The notes under the pieces were generated by a model. That model was given only the letters and a program-made list of their open reading frames with translations, ran no database searches and had not been told where the DNA came from. The position numbers were made by a program, and so were the translations under genes. Of a stretch of DNA of 64,000 nt, positions 1-9,303 are shown one piece after another. Position 1 is the stretch's first letter. Each line of letters opens with the position of its first letter. This stretch comes from a virus, in the IMG/VR virus record IMGVR_UViG_3300012582_000005, positions 126,001-190,000 of that record; one strand, 5' to 3'.

Positions 1-108
1 CATAAAATGACTAATGCCGTACCAACCTTTTTTTTCTAAGTTAATAGAGCCTTTATATACAAAATATATACCAGATAAGTCTGTGGGATTTTTAAGATTT
101 ATAATCAT
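1..108 (-). CDS. M16-type zinc peptidase, N-terminal fragment (cut by window edge)
   Basis: A reading frame starts at an ATG at 106-108 on the minus strand and runs off the left edge, giving 36 residues that end in GWYGISHFM. In M16 (insulinase/pitrilysin-like) peptidases this position leads into the zinc-binding HxxEH motif, usually preceded by a G-[IL]-[SA]-HF stretch after a conserved N-terminal strand; here the window stops at the methionine after HF. The preceding residues (SGIYFVYKGSINLEKKGWYG) fit the family's N-terminal strand, where a short loop precedes the helix. The gene lies downstream of two minus-strand genes and is probably co-transcribed with them. The catalytic Glu-His pair is outside the window, so activity cannot be judged. 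Confidence 0.6.
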   Translation of the reverse strand, partial: MIINLKNPTDLSGIYFVYKGSINLEKKGWYGISHFM

Positions 109-150
109 TGAGTTTTGTTTAATTTTGTTATTATACAAACTCTTATTTCA

Positions 151-456
151 TTAGTTTAAGTTTTCTTCGACTTTTTTAAATAATTCTTTGATTGTGAATC
201 TTTCGTTTAATATTTTTTCTAACTTTGTATCAATTTTCAATTTATAAACACCATCTACTCTTATAAATTCAGTAGTTGCTGAAAAATAAACTATGTTGTT
301 AAGTCTTGGTCCAATGGATATTCCAACTTCCACCATAGCAATAACTCTATTTGGCATTTTTTCTTTCATTCTAAAATTAAGGTAATACATAAACATTTTG
401 AATACATATTTTTTACCTCTTATGAAGTCAATTTTACTATTTTCAATTTTTACCAT
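151..456 (-). CDS. hypothetical protein, 101 aa
   Basis: Complete ORF with an ATG start 21 bases after the stop of the 653-aa gene upstream, which suggests one operon. I do not recognise a family. The protein is basic and mixed alpha/beta by appearance, with no signal peptide, membrane segment or cysteine motif. The C-terminal third is rich in Lys, Glu and Leu and probably helical. Confidence 0.6.
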   Translation of the reverse strand: MVKIENSKIDFIRGKKYVFKMFMYYLNFRMKEKMPNRVIAMVEVGISIGPRLNNIVYFSATTEFIRVDGVYKLKIDTKLEKILNERFTIKELFKKVEENLN

Positions 457-477
457 AAATAAACCTTTTAAAATTAT

Positions 478-2439
478 CTAAAATCTAAACATATCATAGT
501 GTGATTGCGTATTTAAATATTGATAGAAGTTTTCTTTTAAATCTCTTTCTAAAATTGTTAATTCTTTAACTGAACAATAAACATCACCATTTTTAAATTT
601 AACTCGAATGGAATCTCTTCTATATCCATCATTTACACCAATAACTTCACCATAATCATATGGTATAGATTTATCTTTAGTTATAAATTTTATAAGTTTT
701 TCTATTTTACTTAATTCTCGCAAACGTTTTACTTTAGTTTTAAGTGATAAACAAGTAAACCAATATGGTTCAGCTTGAATATAAATATCATCATCACCAC
801 TATCTGTTAAAAAACATTTCGATACACCATACTTATTTTCTATTTCATTTTTAGTGACTTTATACATATTAGACTTGCATATTTTTTCAATTATTTTTTT
901 AGATACCTTTATAGCTATTTTACCTTCGATTAAAGACAAATCGGGATATTTTATAATATATTTTTGAATAACCGTCTCTTCAAATAAATGTTGAGTTCTA
1001 ATAAATTTTTGAATATCAATATTAAATATAATTTCTGGATTTTTTTCTAAAATTATATTTAATAGCTCTTTAGATAGTTGTGTAATATCACTCGAAATTA
1101 CTGTCTGTGGTGCTTCATCAAGAACCATTTTAAAATGTTCTGAACATATAGAATATAATTTAAATTGAGTATATTGTTTTAAATATTGATAAGTATTATC
1201 TACTTCAAAAATTAAATCATCTTTAAATAAATCAAATAAATATACATGATATTCTGTTGGGACTACATCACCAATATGTGATATTATATTAGTATCACTA
1301 TGATTAAATTTAGATTTTAAATTTTTCTTTACGCCTTTAACAGTTATCAATTCATCACTACCTTTGATCAATTTAATATTAAATATAAAATTCTCTTGAT
1401 ATACTCTTCCATAATCAGTATCGTCAATCCAAGCATATCCATTATCATATTTAATTAAAATTAAATCACCAACAGTCAATCTCCTATTAAGTAAGTCTCT
1501 TCTACTATCATAATTTACATTATCATAAATATTTCCATCAGTACCTTTAAAATTAAATTTAAAATTACATTTATTATATGAAGTAAGAACTGGTAAACAT
1601 TTATCATTATTAGAAATATATCCAAAAAATGACATTGTATCAATATATGGCATTTTAGGACAATTTTCCCAATTTATTTTTTCATTTAGATGAAATATAA
1701 TATTTGGATTTTCTATAGTTTTTTTACCATTACTAATAGATACATTTCCACTACCTTGATTATTTTTAAAATACCAACCTCTACTTTTACAATAATTTTT
1801 AACTGCTGATTCAAATAGAGATTTTGTTGTGTATATTCTATCTAAAAATACCGAATCTTCGCCATTGATAGAAGTTTTATCCCATACAATAGCTCTACCA
1901 ATAAGTTTCTTTGTTTCTTTATTTATTAGACACAACATGGAAACATTTTCGTTATCTCTATAAATTTTGAAATAGTCCGAGCTTACGGCTCTCATACAAC
2001 TATTAAAAAGACTACCACTACCATACCGATTATCGTAATTTTTTTCTTTGTACCATTTAACAATATCTTGACCTTTAACTAAAATAAAATTAAAATCAAA
2101 TTGTTGATATTTATATTGATTTACAAATTCTTCCAATTCAAACTCTTTATATTGGACACCTTTAATTTGTAAAATTGCTCTTACCCATTTTCCAATAGAC
2201 ATGGACTGTCTACCAGTTAGCCATTTATCACTTTCAGTTAACTCTTTTCCATTTTTAGAATTTTCTCGCTTTACTGGTAAATATGATACTTCACCTTCTT
2301 CCTTAGAAAAAGCTATATAAGAATTATCAACCACTTCTTCCTTATTTTCATGTGAATCAATAAGTATTGTAGAGAATCTATGATCGATAGATTTTAAAAC
2401 CGATACCAATTCATCACTGAGTATTATTTGTTTAGGCAT
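478..2439 (-). CDS. phage protein with SLFNSCMR signature, paralogue of the gene at 20327-22411
   Basis: 653 aa, function unknown. It is a clear paralogue of the 694-aa protein at 20327-22411. Both open with a [PQ]K-[QC]-IIL-x-LxSIDH-type N-terminus. Both carry a conserved block at about residues 125-230 containing WY, a G-S-L-[FY]-NSCMR motif, dYFxIY, a [KR]-L-x-GRAI-[VL]-W segment, FLDRIYT and GWxFKN. The invariant Cys within NSCMR and the GRAI-W / LDRIYT strands look like a core enzymatic or binding fold, but I cannot name a reaction. The C-terminal halves diverge strongly. A good Bacteroidota-type promoter (2477-2508) lies upstream, which suggests early, host-polymerase-driven expression. 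Confidence 0.7.
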   Translation of the reverse strand: MPKQIILSDELVSVLKSIDHRFSTILIDSHENKEEVVDNSYIAFSKEEGEVSYLPVKRENSKNGKELTESDKWLTGRQSMSIGKWVRAILQIKGVQYKEFELEEFVNQYKYQQFDFNFILVKGQDIVKWYKEKNYDNRYGSGSLFNSCMRAVSSDYFKIYRDNENVSMLCLINKETKKLIGRAIVWDKTSINGEDSVFLDRIYTTKSLFESAVKNYCKSRGWYFKNNQGSGNVSISNGKKTIENPNIIFHLNEKINWENCPKMPYIDTMSFFGYISNNDKCLPVLTSYNKCNFKFNFKGTDGNIYDNVNYDSRRDLLNRRLTVGDLILIKYDNGYAWIDDTDYGRVYQENFIFNIKLIKGSDELITVKGVKKNLKSKFNHSDTNIISHIGDVVPTEYHVYLFDLFKDDLIFEVDNTYQYLKQYTQFKLYSICSEHFKMVLDEAPQTVISSDITQLSKELLNIILEKNPEIIFNIDIQKFIRTQHLFEETVIQKYIIKYPDLSLIEGKIAIKVSKKIIEKICKSNMYKVTKNEIENKYGVSKCFLTDSGDDDIYIQAEPYWFTCLSLKTKVKRLRELSKIEKLIKFITKDKSIPYDYGEVIGVNDGYRRDSIRVKFKNGDVYCSVKELTILERDLKENFYQYLNTQSHYDMFRF

Positions 2440-2476
2440 TTTAAAAGAGATTATTGTTTAAAATGTTGAATTCTTA

Positions 2477-2508
2477 CAAATATATGAATAAAAATGTAAA
2501 AATCCAAA
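2477..2508 (-). promoter_or_regulatory. Bacteroidota-type promoter for the minus-strand operon 2439-1
   Basis: Read on the minus strand, TTTG (2505-2508) is followed by exactly 20 bases and then TATATTTG (2477-2484). This matches the Bacteroidota sigma consensus (-33 TTTG, -7 TAnnTTTG). It lies about 40 bases upstream of the ATG at 2439. Confidence 0.65.
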
Positions 2509-2540
2509 CATTTTTCAATAAGTAAAGAATATATTATTTT

Positions 2541-2550
2541 AATATATAAC
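2541..2550 (+). promoter_or_regulatory. candidate late promoter box (AATATATAAC)
   Basis: TATATAAC ends 17 bases before the GTG start of the 1983-aa structural gene. Similar TATATA-A boxes precede the portal and several other structural genes. The gp55-like sigma factor in this window is a plausible reader, by analogy with the T4 late promoter TATAAATA. Confidence 0.4.
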
Positions 2551-2567
2551 AAAAAGTGTAGAAGTTT

Positions 2568-5500
2568 GTGATTAATATACTAACCATAAATAAAAATAAT
2601 GAGCCTTTCGATATAAATCACGTAAATATTAAAGAAGAGGTATTTTTCACTTACGAAGATGGTTCAGCTTCAACAGCACCCTTAATACTAAATGGTACAG
2701 AAAAATGGATATGGAACTTCGATGAAGGATATGTAGGCACATCAGATCAAAAACTGTTTGAAATTATAGGCTTTAGTGACCCAGTTTCCACAGTTTTCTA
2801 CAGATCTGGTGCAAGAACTGTATCAGTAAGCGTTTTTGAAGATTCTGGTACATCATGGAACTTGAAATATTTCAATTCAATTAATTTTAATGTTTTCGAA
2901 TTTCCAACTGAAATAATAGGACCAGATTATACTAATTATAATACTAACATTACTTTCAATATAAATACAACATTTCCTGCTCAAGGATATACATGGAAAG
3001 TTAATGGTAAATCGGCTGGTAGTAATGGTAATACTTTATTAATTGAAAATTTTAAAGTACGTTCTTTAATTGAATGTTCTGTTACAAATGGTATTAATAC
3101 TATAAAATTAACTAAAAATTGTATAATATCTGTACATAATTCGGTATTTGGTAAAAAATATGAATCTGATGTAACTCCTAATTTAATGTTTTTTAATAAA
3201 GAGGGTGATAATTTAAATTTCGAGTTTATTAATAATGATGGTGTGAATAGATGGGAAGGTGATATGATATTCAATCCAAATAGCTCCGACACATTTAAAA
3301 CAGTAGGTTTATATGTTTTAGAAAAAGTAGAGCCTATAAAATTAACATCAGAAGATTTAATATTGGATAAAATGCAAATATTCAATGAACATGGTGTTGA
3401 TTTTGAAAAAAAATGGGCAGATGATATTTTAATAACAAACATAAAAGCTGTTAATACTGATGCTAATTTTTATACTAAATGGATAGAAGGAAATGATATT
3501 CAAATAAAGATTCCACTAGGATCTGAAATATATTTTCAGGATGTTTATTCAGTTGAATTGGATACAAATGGTTTTTATCTTTCGCAACAACCAATAGCAG
3601 ATTTTTCATCTTTCACAACATCAGGCTTAAAAACTTATACAGTCGTTGGTAATAGAAAAGATGCTATTATGGTAATAACGGATACGCCAAACTCTACTTA
3701 TAGTAGTCAATATGGTACTGCGGGAAGTTTAGGACAAGATTATAATTTTGGAGAATTTAGAAATTTACTCAATGCAATTAAAAAAATACCACAAGGTATA
3801 GTAAAATGTATTAATTTAATAAAATTATTTGATACACAATTGTATAATTCTGAATGGAACGAACAAGAATATAAAGCACTATTATATGATAAGAAAAAAT
3901 TAACAATCATCAATTCACAAAAAAATGATGGTGTTTATACAGTTAATTATATTAATGATGACATTAGTAATGACATTATATCAAAAATTATAAAAATAAA
4001 CTGCGTTGATATAAATGTTCTAATTCCTGATGTTAAATACGGATTTAAAATTGATGTTAAATTTAAAACAAATAGAGTTTTAATTTCTTCTACGCCAGTT
4101 GATTTTCTTCCAAAATCTTCTGAAAATGCTTTTTTAAATAATAGAGATATTTTAGTATGGGAGAAATTATCTAATAAAGATTATACTCCAAATTTATTAA
4201 AACCAGATTTAGGATTTTATTTTGAAAACTTAATTACTGAAAATAATTTGAACTTCCAATTTAAATGTATACTAGTAGATCAAGCTAAAAACATATTAAC
4301 ACCACAAACTAACGATGAAAGTGGATATAGAATAGAATTAATTGATTATAAACTTATAAAATCAATAACATTTTCTATTTTAATAAATTCTACATCATCA
4401 TATAATTTAAAAGAAGGCGTTGATTGGTTGAGGGGTAATACTTTAGAAGAAGGTGCTTTTAATTTAGCAAAAGCTATAAGAGATACTGTGGTTGGTATTG
4501 CTGCTATATCAGTAGATAAAGAAGTTTGGATATGGGAAAAAACTAATTATAAATTTGAATTAACAAATATTATAAATACAACAACACCTAAACAATTTAT
4601 ATTACACAATGGTATATTAACTGATAATAAACCTAAATATGGTGTGGTTGGTGACGAATGGGTAGTTATTGATAATAGTTTATTTAATGGTTATGTACAC
4701 TATAGAAAATCACAAGGCAATTTTCATATAGTATATTTCACAGGAACATATCCCAATGAAGCAGCTAATTGGTATGTACTACCCGATGATAAAAAAATAG
4801 TATGGGTTGATTCAAATGATGAATCCAATCCTACTAATATATTAGAATTCAAAGAAAACATAATAGCAGATTGTTACTTAAATGACAATGTTGTATCTTT
4901 TGTACAAAATGGTGATGTAAATGCCACAACTGATATATTAATATCTAGATTTATTTCTAATTTTACACAAGGACTTGCTGGATATGGAATTGATTTATAT
5001 CAAGATTTAACTGAGCTTTGTTTTGCTAGAAATTATTTAGTAGAATCAAATACATCTAATGATGATTATATTGATATAACTTTCTTTAAAGATAATACAA
5101 TAGCTGTTAACGAATTTTTAGCTATGGCTGCCACTAATGGTACAGCAGGCACTAATGTACCACCTACATATGAAGTAATAACACCAATAAATGATTACAA
5201 AACAGTAGATTTATTAAATACTGTTGAAACTCTTATAACAGAATATAATCACACTTATGGTAAATATAATAAACCAAGAAGCATTTCGCAACTTTGGGAA
5301 AGAAAAATAATAATTAAAGATATTGATAATGAATTCGGATTCTTAATGAAAATAAATGGCATTGATTATCCAGTTACTTTTGATAACGTGACAACAATTT
5401 TATCTCCGACAGAGGACAATATTGTTGATATAGAAGAAACTTTATTCAATTGGGGAACAACTAAATTTACATTAACACAAGATAAAACATTTCCAGATAA

Positions 5501-8500
5501 TACTGAAGTTGGAAGAAGATACTTTGAAGTATTGGAATCACTTGGTATTTTAACATGGCTTGAAAAAAGTGAAGAAAGTTATGTACAAGGAAATCCAAAA
5601 TATGATACAATAGTACTTCAATCAAAATATCCAAATGTTCATATTGACTATGAGGTTAATGGAACACTTAATAATCATAAAATTTTACACTCAGATATTG
5701 AATTTAAAGAAATTGGAACAATATTAACTATAACAATTAATAGACAACCTTACTCAATTACATATCAAGGATCAATACCTACTACTATAGCGGCATGGAA
5801 AGACGAGTGGGAAGCTACATTAATCGACCAAGAAATAATAATTGATCATTTTCAAGATAGCACAAGTGGAACATCCTTTATTGATTTAAATAATAATATT
5901 TTAAGATTATCTACACTCAGGGAAAAAACAAATTTTAATTATACTGTATGGGTAGGTAAAAATCCAACGCCAGGTAGTGAACTTTATATCATTACTAATT
6001 GGAGGCCTGGTAACAGTGGTATCATTTTAGCTGGAAATGAAGTTAATTTAGTATCTGGTGCAGACTTCCAAGAAATTGGTTTTGGTACAGGAATGGTTAC
6101 TGCTATAAATGGTTCTATTTATCCATTAAATAACCAAGAATATAATATTATTTTAGTTGAACCTATAACACTTGGTTTAAGTTATCAAGGACCATTTTGG
6201 GATAATACTGATACTAATAGTTATATAGAAACTAGAAGTAGTTTTGTTTGGAACACTTATGATAATTCATCATCTGGTATAGGTGTAAATTTAATTGATA
6301 ATCCAACATTCGGAAGTAATAGTTCTGCTTGGTGGGTTTACAATGATGTTTATCAAGTATTCAATGAGAAAGTTGAATTCTTTGAAAATTTAGGTATTAG
6401 CACACCTATATTTGCAGCATCACACGGAAAATATAATTTCAAATATACTACATATAATAATGGTACTAGTGGTTACTTTGGTAGCACATCAGGTACTTAT
6501 GTACCTGGTTCAGTTTCAATATATAAAGTATATGGACCAACGACATTTACACTATTATACCAAAATATACAAACTAGTTTCGGAACGTTTAATATAGATA
6601 TAGACATACCATCTACAAATATTAAAATTGTTTTTGCATCAGGATTATCTAATGGTTATGTTGCTATGGATAATATAGAATTTACAAGATTATTGGATGT
6701 ACCTGTTGTAAATACTGTCACATTAAGTACAAGAGAATTTTTAAGATACCCAAGAGAAAGATTTGATGGTGAAGCACCTGTTCAATTCAAAATGACTTGG
6801 TTGGAGGATGATGATATATCAGTATTCTTTTATGATTTTTCGGGAGAACAACTAAAAATAACAGACGAAGGAATTTATCAATATAAAGGAATAACACCTT
6901 TAATTGATACTGATAATAATGTTTATTTAAATGACAGCCCAAACAGAGATATTAGTAAAATAACTGATTTAAAATATCAACAAACAATATTCAATGATCT
7001 CACATTTAATCTTAAACTTATAGATTCTGAACAAGATTTAAATCCTTTACCAGTCCCACTTCAAGTATTCATGGGATATAAATCATTAGATGAAGGTGTA
7101 AATAGAAGAACTTTATTAATACAGAGATTAGAAAATATCAATCAAACTATTACAACAAGAAAAATAATAAATAATTCATTTCAAGAAGTATGGAAAGATG
7201 TTTGTGAATTCAATAATGATAGACAAGAATTATATGTCACTGAACCTACAATAAATTTTATTCAAGCAGGATTTAAAGTTGGACAAAGAGTTAGAATTAC
7301 GGGTAAAGATATTACAAGTAAATTGAATCAAGCAGTATTTAAAAATTCAGGATTCGAAGGAGAGATAACTTTAGTTAATGTTGCTTTAATGAGATTTAGA
7401 CCTTTAAATAAAGATATTAAAACTGAAACAACATTAACCACAACTAAAAATATAATTCCACCATTTAAAACAAAAGTTGTAGCAATAGAAATTAATATAG
7501 AAGTTATTCCACAAGAAATAGCACGTATATCTTTAAAAGGACAAACAGAAATAGAAGATGAAAGATTTAATGTAATGTTAAATAATTTTGGATATAATAT
7601 AAACCATAGGGACGTATTTATATTCAAAGAGTATGACATAAAAGAAAATGGTATTGATTGGATATTTTTGAACCAAAAAAGAAAAGAAATGCTATTAGTA
7701 TATCCAGAAATTTATAATTATTTAGGTTCTTATAAAGCTCTTATAAATGCTATCAATTACTTTGGATACAATGATTTAGAATTATATGAATACTATAAAA
7801 ACATAGATAGTAAATCTAAAAATTTTAACAAATTACACAAAGTAGAAATTCCTGACATATTCGATAATACTGTACCTGGTTGGACAGCTAATGATTATAT
7901 CATACAATCCCTTCCAAATTTTAGATACGAGAAAACCAGGTTATTTAATTTAACATATAGAATAACCGACAAAGATGGTAATATAATACTGGCATATTCA
8001 TTAGATGAAGTTATCACTAAATTATTAGGATTGAAGAAATGGTTAAGAGATAAGATAATGCCTATAGGAACACGTATAAAAGATATAACGGGTAGAGGTG
8101 ACACTTCACACAATACCGAACTATGGCACGATGTTAAACATAGTAGAAAATTCCATATTAAAGAAATGTTAACACCAGTCGACTTTAAAATAGAAGGGTA
8201 TTTACAACCAGTTGAAAATAATTCGAGAACATATAATATTCACTTAGAATTTTTCACTAATTCAGAAGAATTTAAACCATATTTTTATACAGTAAAAATT
8301 ATGACATTTGCAGCTAATCCAAATTTTAAAGATCCAAATTTTAAATTAAAAAGCGTTAGAATAATCAACCATTTGAAAACGGACATGAAACCATTGAACT
8401 TTGCTGTAGATAGGATAATGGACCCATTTATTTTAGTTGAAGTAAATTGTGAAAATGGATATGGTGCAAACTATACAGTAAAAAGAACATATTCAATCGA

Positions 8501-8519
8501 ATTAGAAGCGTTCATTTAA
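2568..8519 (+). CDS. giant virion structural protein, probably baseplate or tail (1983 aa)
   Basis: 1983 aa, GTG start at 2568 preceded by a TATATAAC box. The N-terminal ~150 residues look like PKD/Ig-type beta domains (WxWNFDEG, a SGARTVSVSVFED strand pair, YTWKVNG). The middle is a long series of Asn/Thr/Tyr/Ile-rich beta segments typical of tail fibre and baseplate proteins. The last ~400 residues include a YLGSYKALINAINYFGYNDL segment, a helix with KKWLRDKIMPIGTRI, and a final beta domain. The combination of a large beta-rich body with a helical C-terminal wedge-like region suggests a baseplate wedge or tail structural component acting outside the cell. No enzymatic motif is visible. It is the largest gene in the window and stands alone between two opposite-strand blocks. 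Confidence 0.65.
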   Translation: MINILTINKNNEPFDINHVNIKEEVFFTYEDGSASTAPLILNGTEKWIWNFDEGYVGTSDQKLFEIIGFSDPVSTVFYRSGARTVSVSVFEDSGTSWNLKYFNSINFNVFEFPTEIIGPDYTNYNTNITFNINTTFPAQGYTWKVNGKSAGSNGNTLLIENFKVRSLIECSVTNGINTIKLTKNCIISVHNSVFGKKYESDVTPNLMFFNKEGDNLNFEFINNDGVNRWEGDMIFNPNSSDTFKTVGLYVLEKVEPIKLTSEDLILDKMQIFNEHGVDFEKKWADDILITNIKAVNTDANFYTKWIEGNDIQIKIPLGSEIYFQDVYSVELDTNGFYLSQQPIADFSSFTTSGLKTYTVVGNRKDAIMVITDTPNSTYSSQYGTAGSLGQDYNFGEFRNLLNAIKKIPQGIVKCINLIKLFDTQLYNSEWNEQEYKALLYDKKKLTIINSQKNDGVYTVNYINDDISNDIISKIIKINCVDINVLIPDVKYGFKIDVKFKTNRVLISSTPVDFLPKSSENAFLNNRDILVWEKLSNKDYTPNLLKPDLGFYFENLITENNLNFQFKCILVDQAKNILTPQTNDESGYRIELIDYKLIKSITFSILINSTSSYNLKEGVDWLRGNTLEEGAFNLAKAIRDTVVGIAAISVDKEVWIWEKTNYKFELTNIINTTTPKQFILHNGILTDNKPKYGVVGDEWVVIDNSLFNGYVHYRKSQGNFHIVYFTGTYPNEAANWYVLPDDKKIVWVDSNDESNPTNILEFKENIIADCYLNDNVVSFVQNGDVNATTDILISRFISNFTQGLAGYGIDLYQDLTELCFARNYLVESNTSNDDYIDITFFKDNTIAVNEFLAMAATNGTAGTNVPPTYEVITPINDYKTVDLLNTVETLITEYNHTYGKYNKPRSISQLWERKIIIKDIDNEFGFLMKINGIDYPVTFDNVTTILSPTEDNIVDIEETLFNWGTTKFTLTQDKTFPDNTEVGRRYFEVLESLGILTWLEKSEESYVQGNPKYDTIVLQSKYPNVHIDYEVNGTLNNHKILHSDIEFKEIGTILTITINRQPYSITYQGSIPTTIAAWKDEWEATLIDQEIIIDHFQDSTSGTSFIDLNNNILRLSTLREKTNFNYTVWVGKNPTPGSELYIITNWRPGNSGIILAGNEVNLVSGADFQEIGFGTGMVTAINGSIYPLNNQEYNIILVEPITLGLSYQGPFWDNTDTNSYIETRSSFVWNTYDNSSSGIGVNLIDNPTFGSNSSAWWVYNDVYQVFNEKVEFFENLGISTPIFAASHGKYNFKYTTYNNGTSGYFGSTSGTYVPGSVSIYKVYGPTTFTLLYQNIQTSFGTFNIDIDIPSTNIKIVFASGLSNGYVAMDNIEFTRLLDVPVVNTVTLSTREFLRYPRERFDGEAPVQFKMTWLEDDDISVFFYDFSGEQLKITDEGIYQYKGITPLIDTDNNVYLNDSPNRDISKITDLKYQQTIFNDLTFNLKLIDSEQDLNPLPVPLQVFMGYKSLDEGVNRRTLLIQRLENINQTITTRKIINNSFQEVWKDVCEFNNDRQELYVTEPTINFIQAGFKVGQRVRITGKDITSKLNQAVFKNSGFEGEITLVNVALMRFRPLNKDIKTETTLTTTKNIIPPFKTKVVAIEINIEVIPQEIARISLKGQTEIEDERFNVMLNNFGYNINHRDVFIFKEYDIKENGIDWIFLNQKRKEMLLVYPEIYNYLGSYKALINAINYFGYNDLELYEYYKNIDSKSKNFNKLHKVEIPDIFDNTVPGWTANDYIIQSLPNFRYEKTRLFNLTYRITDKDGNIILAYSLDEVITKLLGLKKWLRDKIMPIGTRIKDITGRGDTSHNTELWHDVKHSRKFHIKEMLTPVDFKIEGYLQPVENNSRTYNIHLEFFTNSEEFKPYFYTVKIMTFAANPNFKDPNFKLKSVRIINHLKTDMKPLNFAVDRIMDPFILVEVNCENGYGANYTVKRTYSIELEAFI

Positions 8520-8542
8520 TTAAATGGCTAAATGATAATTGG

Positions 8543-9226
8543 TTAATGAATATTAATATTTGAATCTATTTTTTTATAAAAAGATATTAAAAGTAAATAT
8601 TTATTTTTCAATAATTGATTATTTTTAATATCTATTTTATCAATATCAAAAAACAATGTTTCTGCTAAAGATGCCATATCTTCGTCTATAGAAATAGTTG
8701 CATAATCATATAGAAAACCTTCTTTAAAAAGCTCTGGTTTATGAGATTTACTATCACTACCATTATAAGAAGCTTTAAATCCACTACCAATATATTGTAT
8801 TTTATTATTTTTCATCCACTCTGTAGTAGGGAATAAATTATCATACTTAAAATACAAAATATGACAAAACTCATGATGGAGAGTTTTCTCTATATTTACA
8901 TCTGTTATACCTTTAACCTTAATAAAAATAAAACCATCGTATTTTGTGCCGCCCATAGACACCCCATTAGATGCAAGAGTATTCAATAAATATACTTTTT
9001 TAATATTTTTTAAAATACTAACAGGGTATTTATCCAAAGAAGATTTAATAATATTCACATAATGTGCTTGATTCTGAATATTTTTAGTTTTTGTAATTTT
9101 CCAAGATTCTGGAATGTAAAAACTTGTATCAAATGAGATATCAATATTAGCTCTCTCATACTTAAATGTTTGTGAAAAAGATAATGTTGATAAGAAAATA
9201 AAAATAAATAATAGTAAGATTCTCAT
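8543..9226 (-). CDS. secreted HExxH zinc metalloprotease-like protein
   Basis: 227 aa. Residues 1-19 form a signal peptide (basic start, Leu/Phe/Ile core, SFSQ end) of the style common in Bacteroidota, so the protein should cross the inner membrane. A zinc-binding HEFCH motif sits at residues 118-122 in a predicted helix. A downstream acidic helix near residues 190-200 (DEDMASLAETLF) is positioned to give the third, Glu ligand of a gluzincin. The family resembles putative zinc-binding metallopeptidases of Bacteroidota; the substrate is unknown. A strong Bacteroidota promoter lies directly upstream, so it is probably expressed early by host polymerase. Confidence 0.7.
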   Translation of the reverse strand: MRILLLFIFIFLSTLSFSQTFKYERANIDISFDTSFYIPESWKITKTKNIQNQAHYVNIIKSSLDKYPVSILKNIKKVYLLNTLASNGVSMGGTKYDGFIFIKVKGITDVNIEKTLHHEFCHILYFKYDNLFPTTEWMKNNKIQYIGSGFKASYNGSDSKSHKPELFKEGFLYDYATISIDEDMASLAETLFFDIDKIDIKNNQLLKNKYLLLISFYKKIDSNINIH

Positions 9227-9242
9227 ATTTTGAATTATAATA

Positions 9243-9274
9243 CAAATTTACAAAAAATATATGAGAAATACAAA
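9243..9274 (-). promoter_or_regulatory. Bacteroidota-type promoter for the HExxH protease gene
   Basis: On the minus strand TTTG (9271-9274), exactly 20 bases, then TAAATTTG (9243-9250), about 17 bases before the ATG at 9226. The -33 TTTG is formed by the end of the U-tract of the upstream terminator, so terminator and promoter are fused. Confidence 0.7.
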
Positions 9275-9302
9275 AAAAAACCTCTATTTTAGAGGTTTTT
9301 TC
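9275..9302 (-). terminator. intrinsic terminator of the PG-binding/annexin-like gene
   Basis: AACCTCT and AGAGGTT form a stem with an ATTTT loop, flanked by A-runs on one side and T-runs on the other. It is just past the stop of the 9304-10977 gene in the minus direction, where a run of nine T follows the stem. Confidence 0.75.
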
Positions 9303-9303
9303 A

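Noticed and set aside
2981-3442. 153-codon minus-strand ORF inside the 1983-aa gene
   Set aside because: Shadow frame of a clearly coding plus-strand gene; no start context or protein-like composition.
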